64,000 bases of DNA, taken from the NCBI GenBank assembly GCA_003184365.1, contig NKYR01000025.1, forward strand, positions 1 to 64,000. The letters run 5' to 3'. Position numbers and translations under genes: made by a program. This document shows, in pieces, positions 53,734-64,000 of this stretch; the first letter of the stretch is position 1, and the number at the start of each line of letters is the position of its first letter. Under the pieces are notes generated by a model, which was given only the letters and a program-made list of their open reading frames with translations, was not told the DNA's origin and made no database searches. Source of the DNA: Evernia prunastri. Taxonomy: Eukaryota; Ascomycota; Lecanoromycetes; Lecanorales; Parmeliaceae.

Positions 53734-54711
53734 ATGGATGATATCGAGTCACAAAGAGAAGAGAACATCAAACGGAATCAAGAACAATTGAAGCAACTGG
53801 GCATTTACCTCACTCCATCTGCCACTTCTCGTGATGTCACCAAGAAACCGCCGTCAAGGAAGCGAAAGCTTGACAATCCCCTTCCACCCTCTCGATCCTC
53901 CGCGCGCATAGCCTCAACCCCCGCTAGACCTTCGTACATCTCAGAGGATGAAGACGGAGATAAGAGACAACCGCGTAAGAAGGGTCCGCGGGTGGCCCCT
54001 GCGAAGGCGAAGGCGAAGGAGCCCATGATCAAACAAGAAGCGGTGGCCATCGTACCGGCCAAGGACATAGAAAGCATACGCGCCGGCTGGACAGCATGGG
54101 AGCCCGCGGCATCCCCTCCAACACGAGACCAGGAGTCCACTTTCCATTTTGAAGATCAGCCGTCCTTTACGCCAAATAAGTCACCGGAAGAGATGATTCG
54201 TGAGGGCTGTTTCGGAGGCTCCTATTTTCGCCCACTGTACTCGCGAAGACTCGGCACTACGATTACAGATGACTACACAGAACTACCATCCACGTGGTAT
54301 GCCGGCCTCGACGTATCCCGGTTCCTCACGTCCCCCACCTACGATCCCGAGATCAACAAATACAAAGTCTCTTCCGGCCAAAGCATCGAAGACTGGGAAG
54401 CTGCCGGGTGGATCAATCATACATATGATGTAAGGGGCTGGTTTCAATGGTATTGCCGTTTCTACATGGGACGGCGGTGTGAAGATGATGAGAGGCAGAT
54501 CAGTCGATGGAGGAAGTGTGTAGGGGAGACGGGGCGATGGAGAAGAATGCTATTGAAGAAGTATATGGGTATGGGTATCAAGGAGGTTTTCGATGATGGA
54601 GAAGACGAGGAGGGGAGAGATGTCAGTCCGGTCATGCATCAGACCTGTCATCATTGGGCATATGAAGTCAGGCAAGGGGACTTGGAGAGATTTTGGAGTA
54701 CGGGGAAATGA
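53734..54711 (+). CDS. Conserved fungal protein, probably nuclear
   Basis: 325 residues, single exon. The N terminus MDDIESQREENIKRNQEQLK with LGIYL, then basic Pro/Lys-rich segments (KKPPSRKRKL, RQPRKKGPRV) that look like nuclear localisation signals. The conserved half (about 150-280) has EEMIREGCFGGSYFRPLYSR, LPSTWYAGLDVSRFLTSPTYD, KYKVSSGQSIEDWEAAGWI, GWFQWYCRFYMGRRCEDDER and ISRWRKCVGETGRWRRMLL. This block is widespread in ascomycetes and basidiomycetes and has no assigned activity that I know. The N-terminal EREENIKRNQ-type helix is often linked to WD-repeat or chromatin proteins in relatives, but not here. Intact. Confidence 0.8.
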   Translation: MDDIESQREENIKRNQEQLKQLGIYLTPSATSRDVTKKPPSRKRKLDNPLPPSRSSARIASTPARPSYISEDEDGDKRQPRKKGPRVAPAKAKAKEPMIKQEAVAIVPAKDIESIRAGWTAWEPAASPPTRDQESTFHFEDQPSFTPNKSPEEMIREGCFGGSYFRPLYSRRLGTTITDDYTELPSTWYAGLDVSRFLTSPTYDPEINKYKVSSGQSIEDWEAAGWINHTYDVRGWFQWYCRFYMGRRCEDDERQISRWRKCVGETGRWRRMLLKKYMGMGIKEVFDDGEDEEGRDVSPVMHQTCHHWAYEVRQGDLERFWSTGK

Positions 54712-54851
54712 GCAGACTTGCATATCGCTGAAGGGTGTTTCCCTTCGATGCACTATTGACTCCATTTGACTTTGCTTGCTCTCATGCCCCGATCTTTGTT
54801 TTACTCTAACAACAACTCGTTCCTCTCGATGTGCCCGGGAGCCTAAGTGAG

Positions 54852-55871
54852 TTAGAGTCTCACAAATTTGCCTTTGATCAACTCGAACAAGTTTCCGGAA
54901 TTATCAATCTTAATAGTACGTTCATCCAATGTTGGCAAGATGAGAGACTTTAATATCGCAAGTTGCAGTTCGGACACGACTTCTTTCTTTTCCTGAAGCC
55001 AGGCGACAAGACTTGCTTCTTCTTCTTTAGGCAAATTCTTTTGTCTCTCAATCCACACCAGATCAATCAGACGATAAGTGAGGGTCAAAGCCGCTGCGAC
55101 GACGTTCCACACAGACCCCCAATTCGGGTCTTCTTTGGGCGGCAGATTGGCCCAAGCTGTACTCAAGACCCGGCCTTGATGATGCAATGCCAACAATGCT
55201 TGACACATCTTCTTCGGCGCATCTTTCTTCAGTGAATCGTCAATCTTGAGAAATGAAACAGAAGGTGCATTTGGGAAAATGACTTTGTCATCACGCTCCT
55301 CAGGCCTCACAATGGCCTCTTTGTAGGTTGGCCGGATTATTTCGACATCGTCTGCTTTCGTAGCGACGGCATCAATTCTCGCCATTACGGTACGGAAGAT
55401 GAAACTTAGGTGGTCAATGTGTTCATTCGTCATCTTCGAGAGTTTCACTTGCCAAGGTTCTTTATTCGCCGCATCATACAACTCGCCCTGTTCAGCGACG
55501 ACAACAGCTTGCATTGACTTAACAAGCGATCTTTTGCGCTCTTGTAGCCACAGCATGAGTGGATCTGTCAAATGTTCCTTGGCCGCTTTGATCGCATTTT
55601 CAAGCTCGTCTTGACGATCTATCGCAAATAGGAGGGCATGAGCAGCATCCGGGTCAACATCTTTGTCACCAACAATCATTGGTGCTGGTTTGCGTTTGAC
55701 TTTCTGGTAGAAACGTTTACCCGAGTCGGTGACTCGTCCTACATATTCCTTCAGCTCCTTTGGCAGGTCCCATATAAGGCTGGATTGAGGTATCCAGAAA
55801 TTTGGACCTAGCAAATCGTCTGGCCATTCGACGGTCCCAAGCTCCCCTCGAAATTGCCATGGTTTGAGCAT
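54852..55871 (-). CDS. Hypothetical protein, unknown
   Basis: 339 residues, single exon, convergent with the preceding gene (140 bp between stops). No signal peptide or membrane span. Mostly helical by composition, with charged segments such as ELENAIKAAKEHLTDPLMLW, ERKRSLVKSMQAVVVAEQGE, HIDHLSFIFRTVMARIDAVA and LVAWLQEKKEVVSELQLAIL. The N terminus is Trp rich (PWQFRGELGTVEWPDDLLGP). I recognise no family. It could be a lineage-specific cytosolic protein. Confidence 0.6.
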   Translation of the reverse strand: MLKPWQFRGELGTVEWPDDLLGPNFWIPQSSLIWDLPKELKEYVGRVTDSGKRFYQKVKRKPAPMIVGDKDVDPDAAHALLFAIDRQDELENAIKAAKEHLTDPLMLWLQERKRSLVKSMQAVVVAEQGELYDAANKEPWQVKLSKMTNEHIDHLSFIFRTVMARIDAVATKADDVEIIRPTYKEAIVRPEERDDKVIFPNAPSVSFLKIDDSLKKDAPKKMCQALLALHHQGRVLSTAWANLPPKEDPNWGSVWNVVAAALTLTYRLIDLVWIERQKNLPKEEEASLVAWLQEKKEVVSELQLAILKSLILPTLDERTIKIDNSGNLFELIKGKFVRL

Positions 55872-56286
55872 TGTATGAAAGTCGAGGGCATAGATGCAGA
55901 AGAAATTACAGTATCATTGAGTGAGTCATGGCTATATACTCAAATATAGTCCTCATGTTTGAACAAACACACATTCTGCTGGCAACAGTCTTCGTTGCGT
56001 CATCAAATGACAACACATCGAAAATCTTCCTGATCATTTAAATACCGATTCACCGCTCTCCGAAAGGTTAAGAGGAAAGGCTGTCATCACTAGGCGGGCG
56101 AGTACCAATCCCCATGTAGCTGTGTTACACATGCAAGGGGCTAGAAATCTGCAGTGTAAGTACTCGGTTGCCTAATGCGCACACAGCTCCTGGGCTTGCT
56201 GCCTATCAATCCCCTTGCTCTCCCGTCAACTTAAAAGCACCTGACTTCGCATTTTCGTCGCGTTCATTGCACGCATCATACTAAAT
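55872..56286. other. Divergent intergenic promoter region
   Basis: 415 bp shared by the genes starting at 55871 (minus) and 56287 (plus). No strong TATA; short AT-rich parts near 56035-56050. Confidence 0.45.
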
Positions 56287-58351
56287 ATGGCTGACAATCA
56301 GGGCGACCGTGAAGCGCGAAACAGCAACACAACTTTACTGCAAAAGCTCGCGTCTGCGGTGAACGGGCATGCGGCCACTGCCACTTTCGCCTGCGGTGGC
56401 TCCGTGCCTCTCTCAGATCTAAATTCGCAGAACCTGTTTCCTTCTGTCACTCTCCGATGGGATGTAAGTGACCCGTACACAAAGCAACCAAAGATTGTCT
56501 TTCCTCTTCCACACCACGAGGATAGCTCGCGCCGAATGCTCAGCAATCTCATCCGTCTTTGCCAGCCGGCGACGTTCGGCGTTGGTGGCCATGATGTTCT
56601 GGACGAGAATTACCGGAAAGCAGCGAAATTAGACCCATCGGAATTCTCCACTAACTTCCATCCGCACGATTGCGGAATCTTGGATTCTGTCCAGCAAATA
56701 CTTCTCCCAAGCACCATCAGGGGCGGACAAGGTGTCGGCATTGGTCCTCAAGGCGTTCGGGCGGAGCTCTACAAGCTCAATGTATGTACATCCAAGCAGG
56801 GTCACTGCGTGGTTGAAATCGATCTTAATGCAAACCTACAGATCTATTCCGCACCCTCTGGAAAATTTCTGTCTCATGTGGATACGCCACGCGGAGTCAT
56901 GCAATTTGGCTCCCTCGTGGTATGCTTACCTTGCCAGCACGAAGGTTCGTGACCTAGACTATTAGTCCAAGCTCTTCAGTCGTCACCACGAAACGCTAAT
57001 ATCTTCAAACCAGGTGGTGTGCTACGTGTCAAGCACCGTGGCGAAAAAGTTGACTTCGCATGGGGCCACACCAGCCAGCAGTCTGTCCAGTGGGCAGCTT
57101 TCTACGGAGACTGTGAACATGAAGTCCTCGAGGTGACGAATGGTCACCGGGTCACGTTGACGTACAACCTCTACTACTCATCCATTGGGAATCTCGCTCA
57201 ACCGGTATCCGACCCTCACCACTTGCCCCTTTTTGACATCGCACGCGAGATGCTCCTCCAACCGGACTTTATGAGACGAGGTGAACTATACTCGGATCCC
57301 GCTGAACGAAACCCGATGCTGACTTGATCTCCTAGGTGGTATTCTAGGTTTCTTCTGCCACCACCAATACGCGCACTCTCAAGAAAGTGGCCGGAAATCC
57401 ATCCCCGGCGCCTTCAAAGGCGTCGACCTCGCCATATTTTCCGCATTTCACGCCCTCGGCCTCAAAGTCGGCGTTCATCCTATAATCAGGAACAAATCCA
57501 AAGACATGGGAGGCCTGTCCGCCGAGGAATTGATGCAGGGTCCGACCGTGCCCCGAGAGGGGGATTTCGTCGAGAACTGCCTTGAGAACCTCTCGGGGGA
57601 ACCAGAACGCCCTCCATGGATTCATGAAGATGCCGACCTCCGCTATTCCAGCGACGAGCGAGAAGAATGTACCACCATTGTCGGCACAAAGCTGCACGGC
57701 CCCACTTTTGATGACGACTACGAAGAGGAGTCCGAGGAGGTGAGCCAATCCAGCCAGCATAGACCCCCTCGCCTCCCCACCTCATGCTGCACGTTCTGCT
57801 AACACGCCCCTCTCTGCAAACACAAGCCCGTCAGCTCCGCATGGCCCCACCAGAAAGTGCCCCAGATCGTATGGCTGAACAAACCCACGCACAAGGACTT
57901 CGCTCACGCCGGCTTAGCGGTGAGTCTACCTCCCCCCCTCCCTGACCTAGTCGAAGATAACCCTTCCCCGCCCAACTCTCTTTCTTCCTCAACAAGACAG
58001 CCGCTTACCAGCAACCACAAAACGCAGTACGGCAACGAAGCATCCCTAAACTACCGCTTCTCCTTCGCCGCGATCCTAGTCGTCGTGCCCCCGAGCGAGA
58101 AGCGCGCGACCATTGCGCCTGCCAGACGCGAAGCTACTAACACTAGTAACATCCACCCCCGACACGTCGTCGTAGCATCGGCGTCATCGACCGCGTCACC
58201 CAGCACCACAGCTCCCACTCCCAGCGAGAGTGCCGGCTCGGGAGGCAGCGCTCGTATGTCGGATTATGTCCCCAGTGACGCGTGGGCGTCGGATGTGGGT
58301 GGGGAGTTGTGGGCGCCGGCGGTTAGGCGTGGCTTTTCGGGGGGGTTCTAG
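56287..58351 (+). CDS. 2OG-Fe(II) oxygenase
   Basis: Exons: 56287-56781, 56842-56944, 57014-57280, 57336-57739, 57827-57919, 58028-58351; 561 residues. The first intron (60 bp, GTATGT...CTACAG) is a multiple of three without a stop and so looks like coding sequence. Splicing it joins ELYKLN to IYSAPSGKFLSHVDTPR, the family block. Iron ligands are H177 and D179 (SHVDTPR) and H235 (GDCEHEVLEV); R245 (GHRVTLTYN) is placed to bind 2-oxoglutarate. The double-stranded beta-helix is of the prolyl-4-hydroxylase-like type seen in fungal Fe2OG proteins of unknown substrate. The C-terminal region has a DDDYEEESEE patch, a WLNKPTHKDFAHAG segment, ASLNYRFSFAAILVVVP and a Ser/Thr-rich tail. Cytosolic or nuclear by absence of a signal. 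Confidence 0.85.
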
Positions 58352-59833
58352 GTTGAGGGGGGAGTCTTGGGGTCTGACTATGGAGGATGGAAGGAATGAA
58401 GGGGGTTTTGGTTTTGTGTGGGGGATTGTTAGGGAAGCTGTGAGACGAGATTTCGTCTGATTATGTTTTCGCAATTCGACTCAAGATATATATGCTAGCC
58501 TTTGTAGCGGTACTCTTATCAAGGACTCCTACGCGCCACGCAACCGCTGCAAATCTCCCTCCGCTAACAAATACTTAGCGTTCTAAAAGGAGTTTTTAGG
58601 AGCACATCAAAACCCGCATAGTCATTCCCCAAGTCACCCCACTTCATACCGCGGCAACCGCAATCTATAATTCTGCCATCCCCATCCCATACTCTCATGC
58701 TCTACAACATACCCACGGCCTCGCTCTAGATTCCCTGCTATGAATCGGTAACAATCCATGCGGACCATTCCCGCAATCGCATAAGCTGAGCGGGCAAACC
58801 ACCGAAAGCGAAGGCGAGAGGCGCTTGGACAGAGCAGAGCTGGAAGCTTGGATAGTATACCGCGAGGATAAAGAGGAGAAGGAAAAGTTTGGAATGAACA
58901 GCCTTATCGCGGTAAAATGCAGCCACAGCAGAGGTCAAGGGAAGCATTATGAGTCAAGCATGTACGCATCGATCTAAACACCTGCGCTAGAAGTGATCCG
59001 ACATGCATCAATAATGAAACGCTCGACCATCACCCCTCAATATGTAGGCCTGGGATAAGTAGGCGACGACTTGGATCTAGAGCCGAACCGGGTAGGCGCT
59101 CGTAGATATGTAAATACGAACCATCGTAACTGGGAGACTGCATGAACAGTGCAAGATGGGCATCTGAAAGGCTATGCTGAAATGATACGAATTCGGCCGA
59201 CAATTGAGGTGCTGGAATGGCTCGGGGAAGGATGAAACCCACCGAGGGAGCAATAGACTTAGGGACAAGTACCCATGTAAGCAAGGATGAAACGAGAACC
59301 GAGCATCTCCTCACATTGCTTATGCTTCACGTCAGGAGACCTTGGACTGGGCGCAAAGAAGCCTGAGACTACAGTAACTAGCTCTTCAGACTTACGACCT
59401 GAAGCAGGCTTCGAATCTGAAAGGCATAAGAATGGTCAAGGTTCAACGGACAATTAATGCAACGATAATATGCCCTCGGCTTCGGAGAAGTTGAGTGCTG
59501 TAGAGGGGAAGAGTGAATGAAGCAGGAAAGGAAGGCGAAGCAGAGCGTCTCTCGTTGATCAACGGCCACTAGCGCGCTTAGGGAAGGTGGCCAATCAGCA
59601 ATTAATTAAATCTCCGCTAGGAACATGCTGACCGTCGACATGACCTCTCATAAGCCAGTTAGTTCAACGGACGAGGGATTACCAACTTCCACTCCTCCGC
59701 CGCCAGTGAATGCGCACGGGGCTCTCCTCATGGGATCAGCAGACAATAAGATGCTTCTTATAAACATGGCAGCGGCAGCCTCCACGTTTGACCTGTGCAG
59801 CATGCACTTCGAGAACACCACAAGTACCTCACC
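58352..59833. other. Long intergenic stretch, no gene
   Basis: About 1.5 kb. Short frames only; a minus frame at 59030-59314 shows no domain. Confidence 0.5.
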
Positions 59834-61188
59834 ATGCTGTTCTTTACCAACAGAGCGAGCCTTTGCTTCGCCATAGCAGGAGCGACAATTGTTCATGCTA
59901 TCCTTCTGGATGTCACCGACGATGGTACTCCTTACCATTTATCAACTCTCAAAGCAACTCACTAATATGACCTCTCTAGACTCCATTCGCAACGCCGCCT
60001 CCACCGTCGCTTATGGCATGATGACCTACTATACTGGCAACCAAACCGGGAAAGAACCTGGTCTCTTGTCTCCTCCATACTACTGGTGGGAAGCTGGCGC
60101 AATGTGGGGCGGTATGGTAGAATACTGGCACTACACCGGCGATACTAGCTACAACGATGTGGTCTCGCAAGCTATCCTGGCGCAAGCAAGTCCGACGATC
60201 GATTTTATGATGCCGGAAGAGGCGGGTCAACTCGTGCGTACACCCGTTTACCGAGTGACGTAAGAAAGATTGAGCACAAGAAAACAGCGCTCATGTCGGA
60301 CAAACACAGGGCAACGACGACCAAGCCTTCTGGGGCCTCACCGCTATGACCGCCGCCGAGCGCTCCTTCCCCCTCCCATCCACCGCCAACGTCACCTACA
60401 TCGAGCTCGCCGAAGGCGTCTTCAACGACATGGCCGGCCCGCGCTGGAACACCTCCACCTGCAACGGCGGGCTGCAGTGGCAATTCAACCCCAACAACGC
60501 CGGGTTCTACTACAAATCCTCCATCGCCAACGGCGGCTTCTTCCAACTCGCCGCCCGACTCGCGCGGTACACGGGCAACGGCACCTACAGCGACTGGGCC
60601 GAGAAGACGTACGACTGGATGGCGAGGATCGGCTTACTGGACAGCAGCAACTACTACGTCTACGACGGCGCGGACGATACGATCAACTGCACGGGCATCG
60701 ATCACGACCAATGGTCCTACAACGCCGCAACCATGCTCCTCGGCACCGCCGTCCTCGCCAACATCTCCTCCTCCGACAGCGCCCCCGTCTGGACAACACG
60801 AGCCCAAGGCCTCCTCACAGCCGCGCAGGGGATCTTCTTCTCCCCCTTCCCGAACGCCACGAACGTCATGTACGAATCCAAGTGCGAGGAAGCCGCCACG
60901 TGCGACAACGACCAGTTCAGCTTCAAAGCGTACCTGTCGCGCTGGATGGTCGCCGCGACGCAGATGCTGCCGGGCCTGAAGGCGCAGGTCTTGGGCCTCG
61001 TCACGCCGTCGGCGCAGGGCGCTGCGCTGTCCTGTTCGGGGATGGGCGGGAGCGTGTGCGGGACGAAGTGGTATGTGGGTGGCTGGGACGGCAGCCAGGG
61101 GTTGGGGCAGCAGATGGCGGCGCTGGACACGATCCAGGGGCTGTTGGTCAATGGGACGGAGCCGCCTTTGATTGTGCCGGGTAGTTAG
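59834..61188 (+). CDS. GH76 alpha-1,6-mannanase-like (Dfg5/Dcw1 family)
   Basis: Exons 59834-59924, 59980-60233 and 60310-61188; introns of 55 and 76 bp; 407 residues. Exon 1 provides a signal peptide (MLFFTNRASLCFAIAGATIV). Conserved blocks: YWWEAGAMWGGMVEYWHYTG, then GNDDQAFWGL with the Asp pair D118-D119 that carries catalysis in GH76 enzymes, ARWNTSTCNGGLQWQ-like substrate loop, NGGFFQLAARLARYTGN, DDTINCTGIDHDQWSYNAAT and FKAYLSRWMVAATQM. The family cleaves or transfers alpha-1,6-mannan and can cross-link GPI proteins into the cell wall. Unlike Dfg5/Dcw1, there is no hydrophobic C-terminal tail for a GPI anchor, so this one is probably a free secreted enzyme. Several N-glycosylation sequons (NVT, NTS, NGT, NCT, NIS, NAT). 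Confidence 0.9.
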
Positions 61189-61340
61189 GACGTCAACTCG
61201 CGTATACCATCTTCTTTGTCAATATCTGCAATTTCGACTTTGCTTGTCCATCTACAGCAGTCAGTTTCAATGAAGTGTGTTTACTCCCATCTTCCTCCCC
61301 CCCCTTCCCTCTCTCACACACTCTCACACACACTCACTCA

Positions 61341-61390
61341 CCCAACCCAGCCCAACCCAACCCAACCCAACCCAACCCAATCCAATCCCA
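61341..61390. repeat. (CCCAA)n microsatellite
   Basis: About ten CCCAA units, with small variants (CCCAG, TCCAA) at the ends. Not the TTAGGG telomere repeat. Confidence 0.9.
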
Positions 61391-61452
61391 TCAAAACCAA
61401 CTCAACCCAAGCACATACCCCTCCACAGAGCCCGACAGAAACCCCCGTCTCG

Positions 61453-61600
61453 CATCTCTATCTTTCTGGCATCCTATCTATCTTCTCGGCATCCTATCCT
61501 ATCTTCTCGGTATCCCATCTTCCTGGCATCCTATCTATCTCCTCGGTATCTCATCTTCCTGGCATCCTATCTATCTTCCTGTTATCCTATCTCTCTGGCA
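61453..61600. repeat. Degenerate tandem repeat
   Basis: Repeating units of about 22-33 nt built on GGCATCCTATCTATCTTC, with variants in TATC and CTCGG parts; at least five copies. Confidence 0.75.
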
Positions 61601-61902
61601 CCGAAGAGAGGGAGAGATACAAGGCTCTCCGACCTCTTATGCTAAGTATGCGATGATCTCATGAGGTCCTGAATGGTGGTTGTGGTACGAGCTGGAGCTA
61701 GAGAAGGCTTTGGGGGAAGGAGAAGGGGTGGGGTGTTTGGAGAAGGGGGGCTATGACTGTTTGGGATGCCCGGGAGGGCGAAGGGGGAGAGGAGAGAGGG
61801 CGCTGGATTAGCTTAGTTGAGCTGAGCTGAGCGGAGTCGAGTCATAAGCACGTATGTGTATGTGCTGTGCGGCTAACGGCGCGTGGGAGAGGGCCCAGGG
61901 GC

Positions 61903-61927
61903 GGGGGGGGGGGGGGGGGGGGGGGGG
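61903..61927. repeat. 25-base G homopolymer
   Basis: Uninterrupted run of 25 G. Its length may be inexact because homopolymers are hard to assemble. Confidence 0.9.
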
Positions 61928-62447
61928 TGTTATATCAAGTGAATGGAGCACGGAGTATTCTATGCTTCTGCCATTCCTTAGAATCTTACAATGATCAGGG
62001 AGCCAGCGTAGATGTATGCTACTGTAAGCCACGACGCTTCTAGCAAGGCAAGGAGGATATCTAGTCTAGCGTACAAGAACAGCGCTGTTCGCCTAACAAC
62101 GTATAGCTAAATTAAAATAGAAGGGTGGTACAAGAACAGAAGACGGAGCAACGTGCAACGTTGTGCTGGAAAAGATTCCTCGATACAAGTTCCGTGAAAC
62201 ACAAGCGTGAGCCAGCCACTGAAAATCTCCTCCTTCGTTGAATGTCGAAAAAAAAAGCGGGTGAATCAGAAACCACTCTTCCATCGTACCAGGGCATGCG
62301 TCTTCCATTCATTCATACAGCCAGTCAGCCAGTCGGTGTTGTCTTCTTCTTCAGATCTAGCGTCTTCAAAAACAAGCCAGTGTTTTCCTTCTCGCAGTCT
62401 GTCTCGGAGCGTACGTCGAAAGGCGTATCTGCGAGCCGGTGTTCCCG

Positions 62448-63992
62448 TCAAAATCTGTCCATAATAGCCTCATCCGACTCTGTGTCGACAAATCCCCAGG
62501 TGTCTTCGTCCGGGTATTCATAACTTTGATCATGCTCCTCCATGAGAGCAAACAAATCAAGCAGAGGGCCATCACCGCCTTTGAGCAAGTATTCCTCAAC
62601 CACAACCTCAATCATTGCCTTCTTCCCCCCGTTGAGGCCAGCCGGGATGTCGAAATAATACGTCTCTTCCGGATCGTTGCTCGCCAATTTACCGGAGAGG
62701 GACGCCTGTTCTAGCTTGAGGGTTTTGCGTGTACGTTGCAGGAGGGAAGGCCATGATCCCTCAGCCAGGGTGATTGTCTCTAGGCGGAGCTTTCGCAGGG
62801 TGCTAGCGTGTCTGGTGAAGAAGTGGACCATGCAGTCTTCGTCGGCACCAACATAAGCGAAGGACGCAACGCGCAGCGAATGCCAGGTGAATGTTCCGAC
62901 GCTATCGCAGAGGGCGGCCGGAGGGTAAGGATCGTCACAGTCGAAATTCAAGTCCAAGCGCTCCAGATCCGGAGTTGCCGTGATGAAGTCCTTGAAGTGG
63001 GTAGTTTCACCAAGATAAGTGGCACAGTCTGGTATCATAGTATGACTAAGGTCTTCGAAATACATGTCATCGTCGTACTCGCTGCTGGTCGAGATGTAGA
63101 GTTTAAGGGTTCGTAGAGACCGCAGAGCCCTTTGCATCTTCCGCATGACATCGATGTTCTGCTTGCTGGTCTCCATGAAGAAGCGCCAGCCCACGTTGCC
63201 AGCAGCGAGCATTTCAAGCTTCAGGCCAACCGCATCTGCGGCGAGAAGTAGTGAGCGTAATTGTCCTACTCCGCATCCTTCTTCTGTTTGCCTGTCTCCG
63301 TATGGCGATGCAAGGCACTCCTTGAAGCTTTGCTCCATCCTCGTGCTACGGCCATTGTTGAGACAACACTCTGTGGACATCTCGATGGTCTTCAGGTTGG
63401 GCATTTTGCTCAAGGCATCCTTCAGCATCTCCGTATTGTAGTCTTGCTCCTGCATGCTCTTTTGATCCGCTAGGTAGCCTGTGTAGGTATCATATGCTCT
63501 TCTCAGCAAGGTATCCGAGTGCGTGTACCCAGGCCCATGCATCGTCTTGTTCAAGTCGCGCGTGTAAGCGCGCAGCTCCCTCTCACTAGCCGTAGGTGGA
63601 GGAGGCTGGCGACCCTCTGGTGGCAGGTTTTTTATCCAACCCGGAACACAAATACGCTCTTTCCAGTTCTGTATTGAGCCATAGTCTTCCAAAGTGTCGG
63701 CTTCGTAGAAGATGGTGTCGACTTTCTTGCTGATGGTGGGGTGTTCGGAGATCTGTCGGAGCTGTTCGAATTGGCTGGAGCTAATGAAGAGATGGGCCTC
63801 GGAGAGGAGATAGTAGTTGCCGATATCAGCAAAGCGTTTGCAGACAAGGCGGAGGTGGGCGATGTCTCGCTGTTCCCAGCTACACGCCAATTGCTCGAAG
63901 ACCATGTGTATGATTTCGTTGGGGAGATGGCCAAGTGGGAATGTGGTGGAAGCTCTTCGAGTTGAGTGCGAGCCGACTACTGTGGTTACCAT
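62448..63992 (-). CDS. F-box protein, LRR-like
   Basis: 514 residues, single exon, starting 8 bases from the window edge, so its promoter is outside. F-box at about 20-60: LGHLPNEIIHMVFEQLACSW then IAHLRLVCKRFADIG. The body has irregular leucine-rich segments (MPNLKTIEMS, LRSLRTLKLYIST, TPDLERLDLNFDC, STLRKLRLETITL), giving the layout of an SCF substrate receptor. A Pro-rich loop occurs near 125-135. The C terminus is acidic (YPDEDTWGFVDTESDEAI). Same general type as the F-box gene at 18572-20627, but not obviously a paralogue. Target unknown. An upstream exon cannot be excluded. Confidence 0.8.
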   Translation of the reverse strand: MVTTVVGSHSTRRASTTFPLGHLPNEIIHMVFEQLACSWEQRDIAHLRLVCKRFADIGNYYLLSEAHLFISSSQFEQLRQISEHPTISKKVDTIFYEADTLEDYGSIQNWKERICVPGWIKNLPPEGRQPPPPTASERELRAYTRDLNKTMHGPGYTHSDTLLRRAYDTYTGYLADQKSMQEQDYNTEMLKDALSKMPNLKTIEMSTECCLNNGRSTRMEQSFKECLASPYGDRQTEEGCGVGQLRSLLLAADAVGLKLEMLAAGNVGWRFFMETSKQNIDVMRKMQRALRSLRTLKLYISTSSEYDDDMYFEDLSHTMIPDCATYLGETTHFKDFITATPDLERLDLNFDCDDPYPPAALCDSVGTFTWHSLRVASFAYVGADEDCMVHFFTRHASTLRKLRLETITLAEGSWPSLLQRTRKTLKLEQASLSGKLASNDPEETYYFDIPAGLNGGKKAMIEVVVEEYLLKGGDGPLLDLFALMEEHDQSYEYPDEDTWGFVDTESDEAIMDRF

Positions 63993-64000
63993 CTTGACGA

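Larger units (their letters stand above)
61189..62447. other. Repeat-rich intergenic region
   Basis: Holds, in order, a (CCCAA)n tract, a degenerate tandem repeat and a 25-base G run. No gene. Confidence 0.6.

Noticed and set aside
60270..61184. 304-codon Arg-rich plus-strand frame
   Set aside because: Shifted-frame shadow of the GC-rich GH76 exon.
61341..61390. Telomere-like repeat
   Set aside because: The unit is CCCAA (TTGGG), not the TTAGGG of filamentous fungi; it is a microsatellite.
1..64000. CRISPR array, operons, ribosome-binding sites
   Set aside because: The sequence is eukaryotic (spliceosomal introns, TATA boxes, fungal families); no such features are expected or seen.

Overview
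The window is nuclear DNA of a filamentous ascomycete (Pezizomycotina; Dothideomycetes is my best guess, from gene flavour only). The evidence is short GT-AG introns (mostly 47-90 bp) in more than half the genes, HET, NACHT-ankyrin, F-box, PAQR and fungal rhodopsin-domain proteins, small secreted proteins with intron-split signal peptides, a Ty3/gypsy-type gag, and AT-rich DNA and C-to-T biased repeat divergence of the kind left by repeat-induced point mutation (RIP). Gene models were assembled by hand from splice signals and frame continuity; exon coordinates are in each entry.

Layout. 1-2330: end of an LTR retrotransposon reading left (LTR, self-priming-type primer site, gag) set in AT-rich relic DNA. 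3.9-7.4 kb: an F-box-like gene and a Golgi-type GT31 glycosyltransferase. 9.9-14.6 kb: a frameshifted small secreted protein gene, a decayed coiled-coil gene, and a five-exon gene of unknown function. 16.9-26.3 kb: a secreted double-psi beta-barrel protein, a four-exon F-box protein, a five-exon alpha/beta hydrolase and two small secreted proteins. 26.8-30.7 kb: a fungal membrane protein of unknown function and a protein with a duplicated Cys/His motif. 31.2-39.7 kb: a block of NACHT-ankyrin (NLR-like) gene, HET gene and F-box gene, the first two carrying possible lesions. 42.6-50.5 kb: a Cys-motif protein, a disrupted small gene, a PAQR receptor, a methyltransferase and a rhodopsin-domain membrane protein. 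53.7-64 kb: a conserved nuclear-type protein, a hypothetical protein, a 2OG-Fe(II) oxygenase, a GH76 mannanase-like enzyme and another F-box gene cut close to the window edge.

How it fits together. There is no single pathway or recognisable biosynthetic cluster. Two themes recur: self/non-self or surveillance proteins (NACHT-ANK, HET, four F-box or F-box-like genes), and secreted or wall-facing proteins (four small secreted proteins, GH76, GT31, PAQR). Gaps between genes are long (up to 3.3 kb), and several accessory genes have in-frame stops or frame breaks while the core-like genes are intact. This is typical of fast-evolving fungal accessory DNA.
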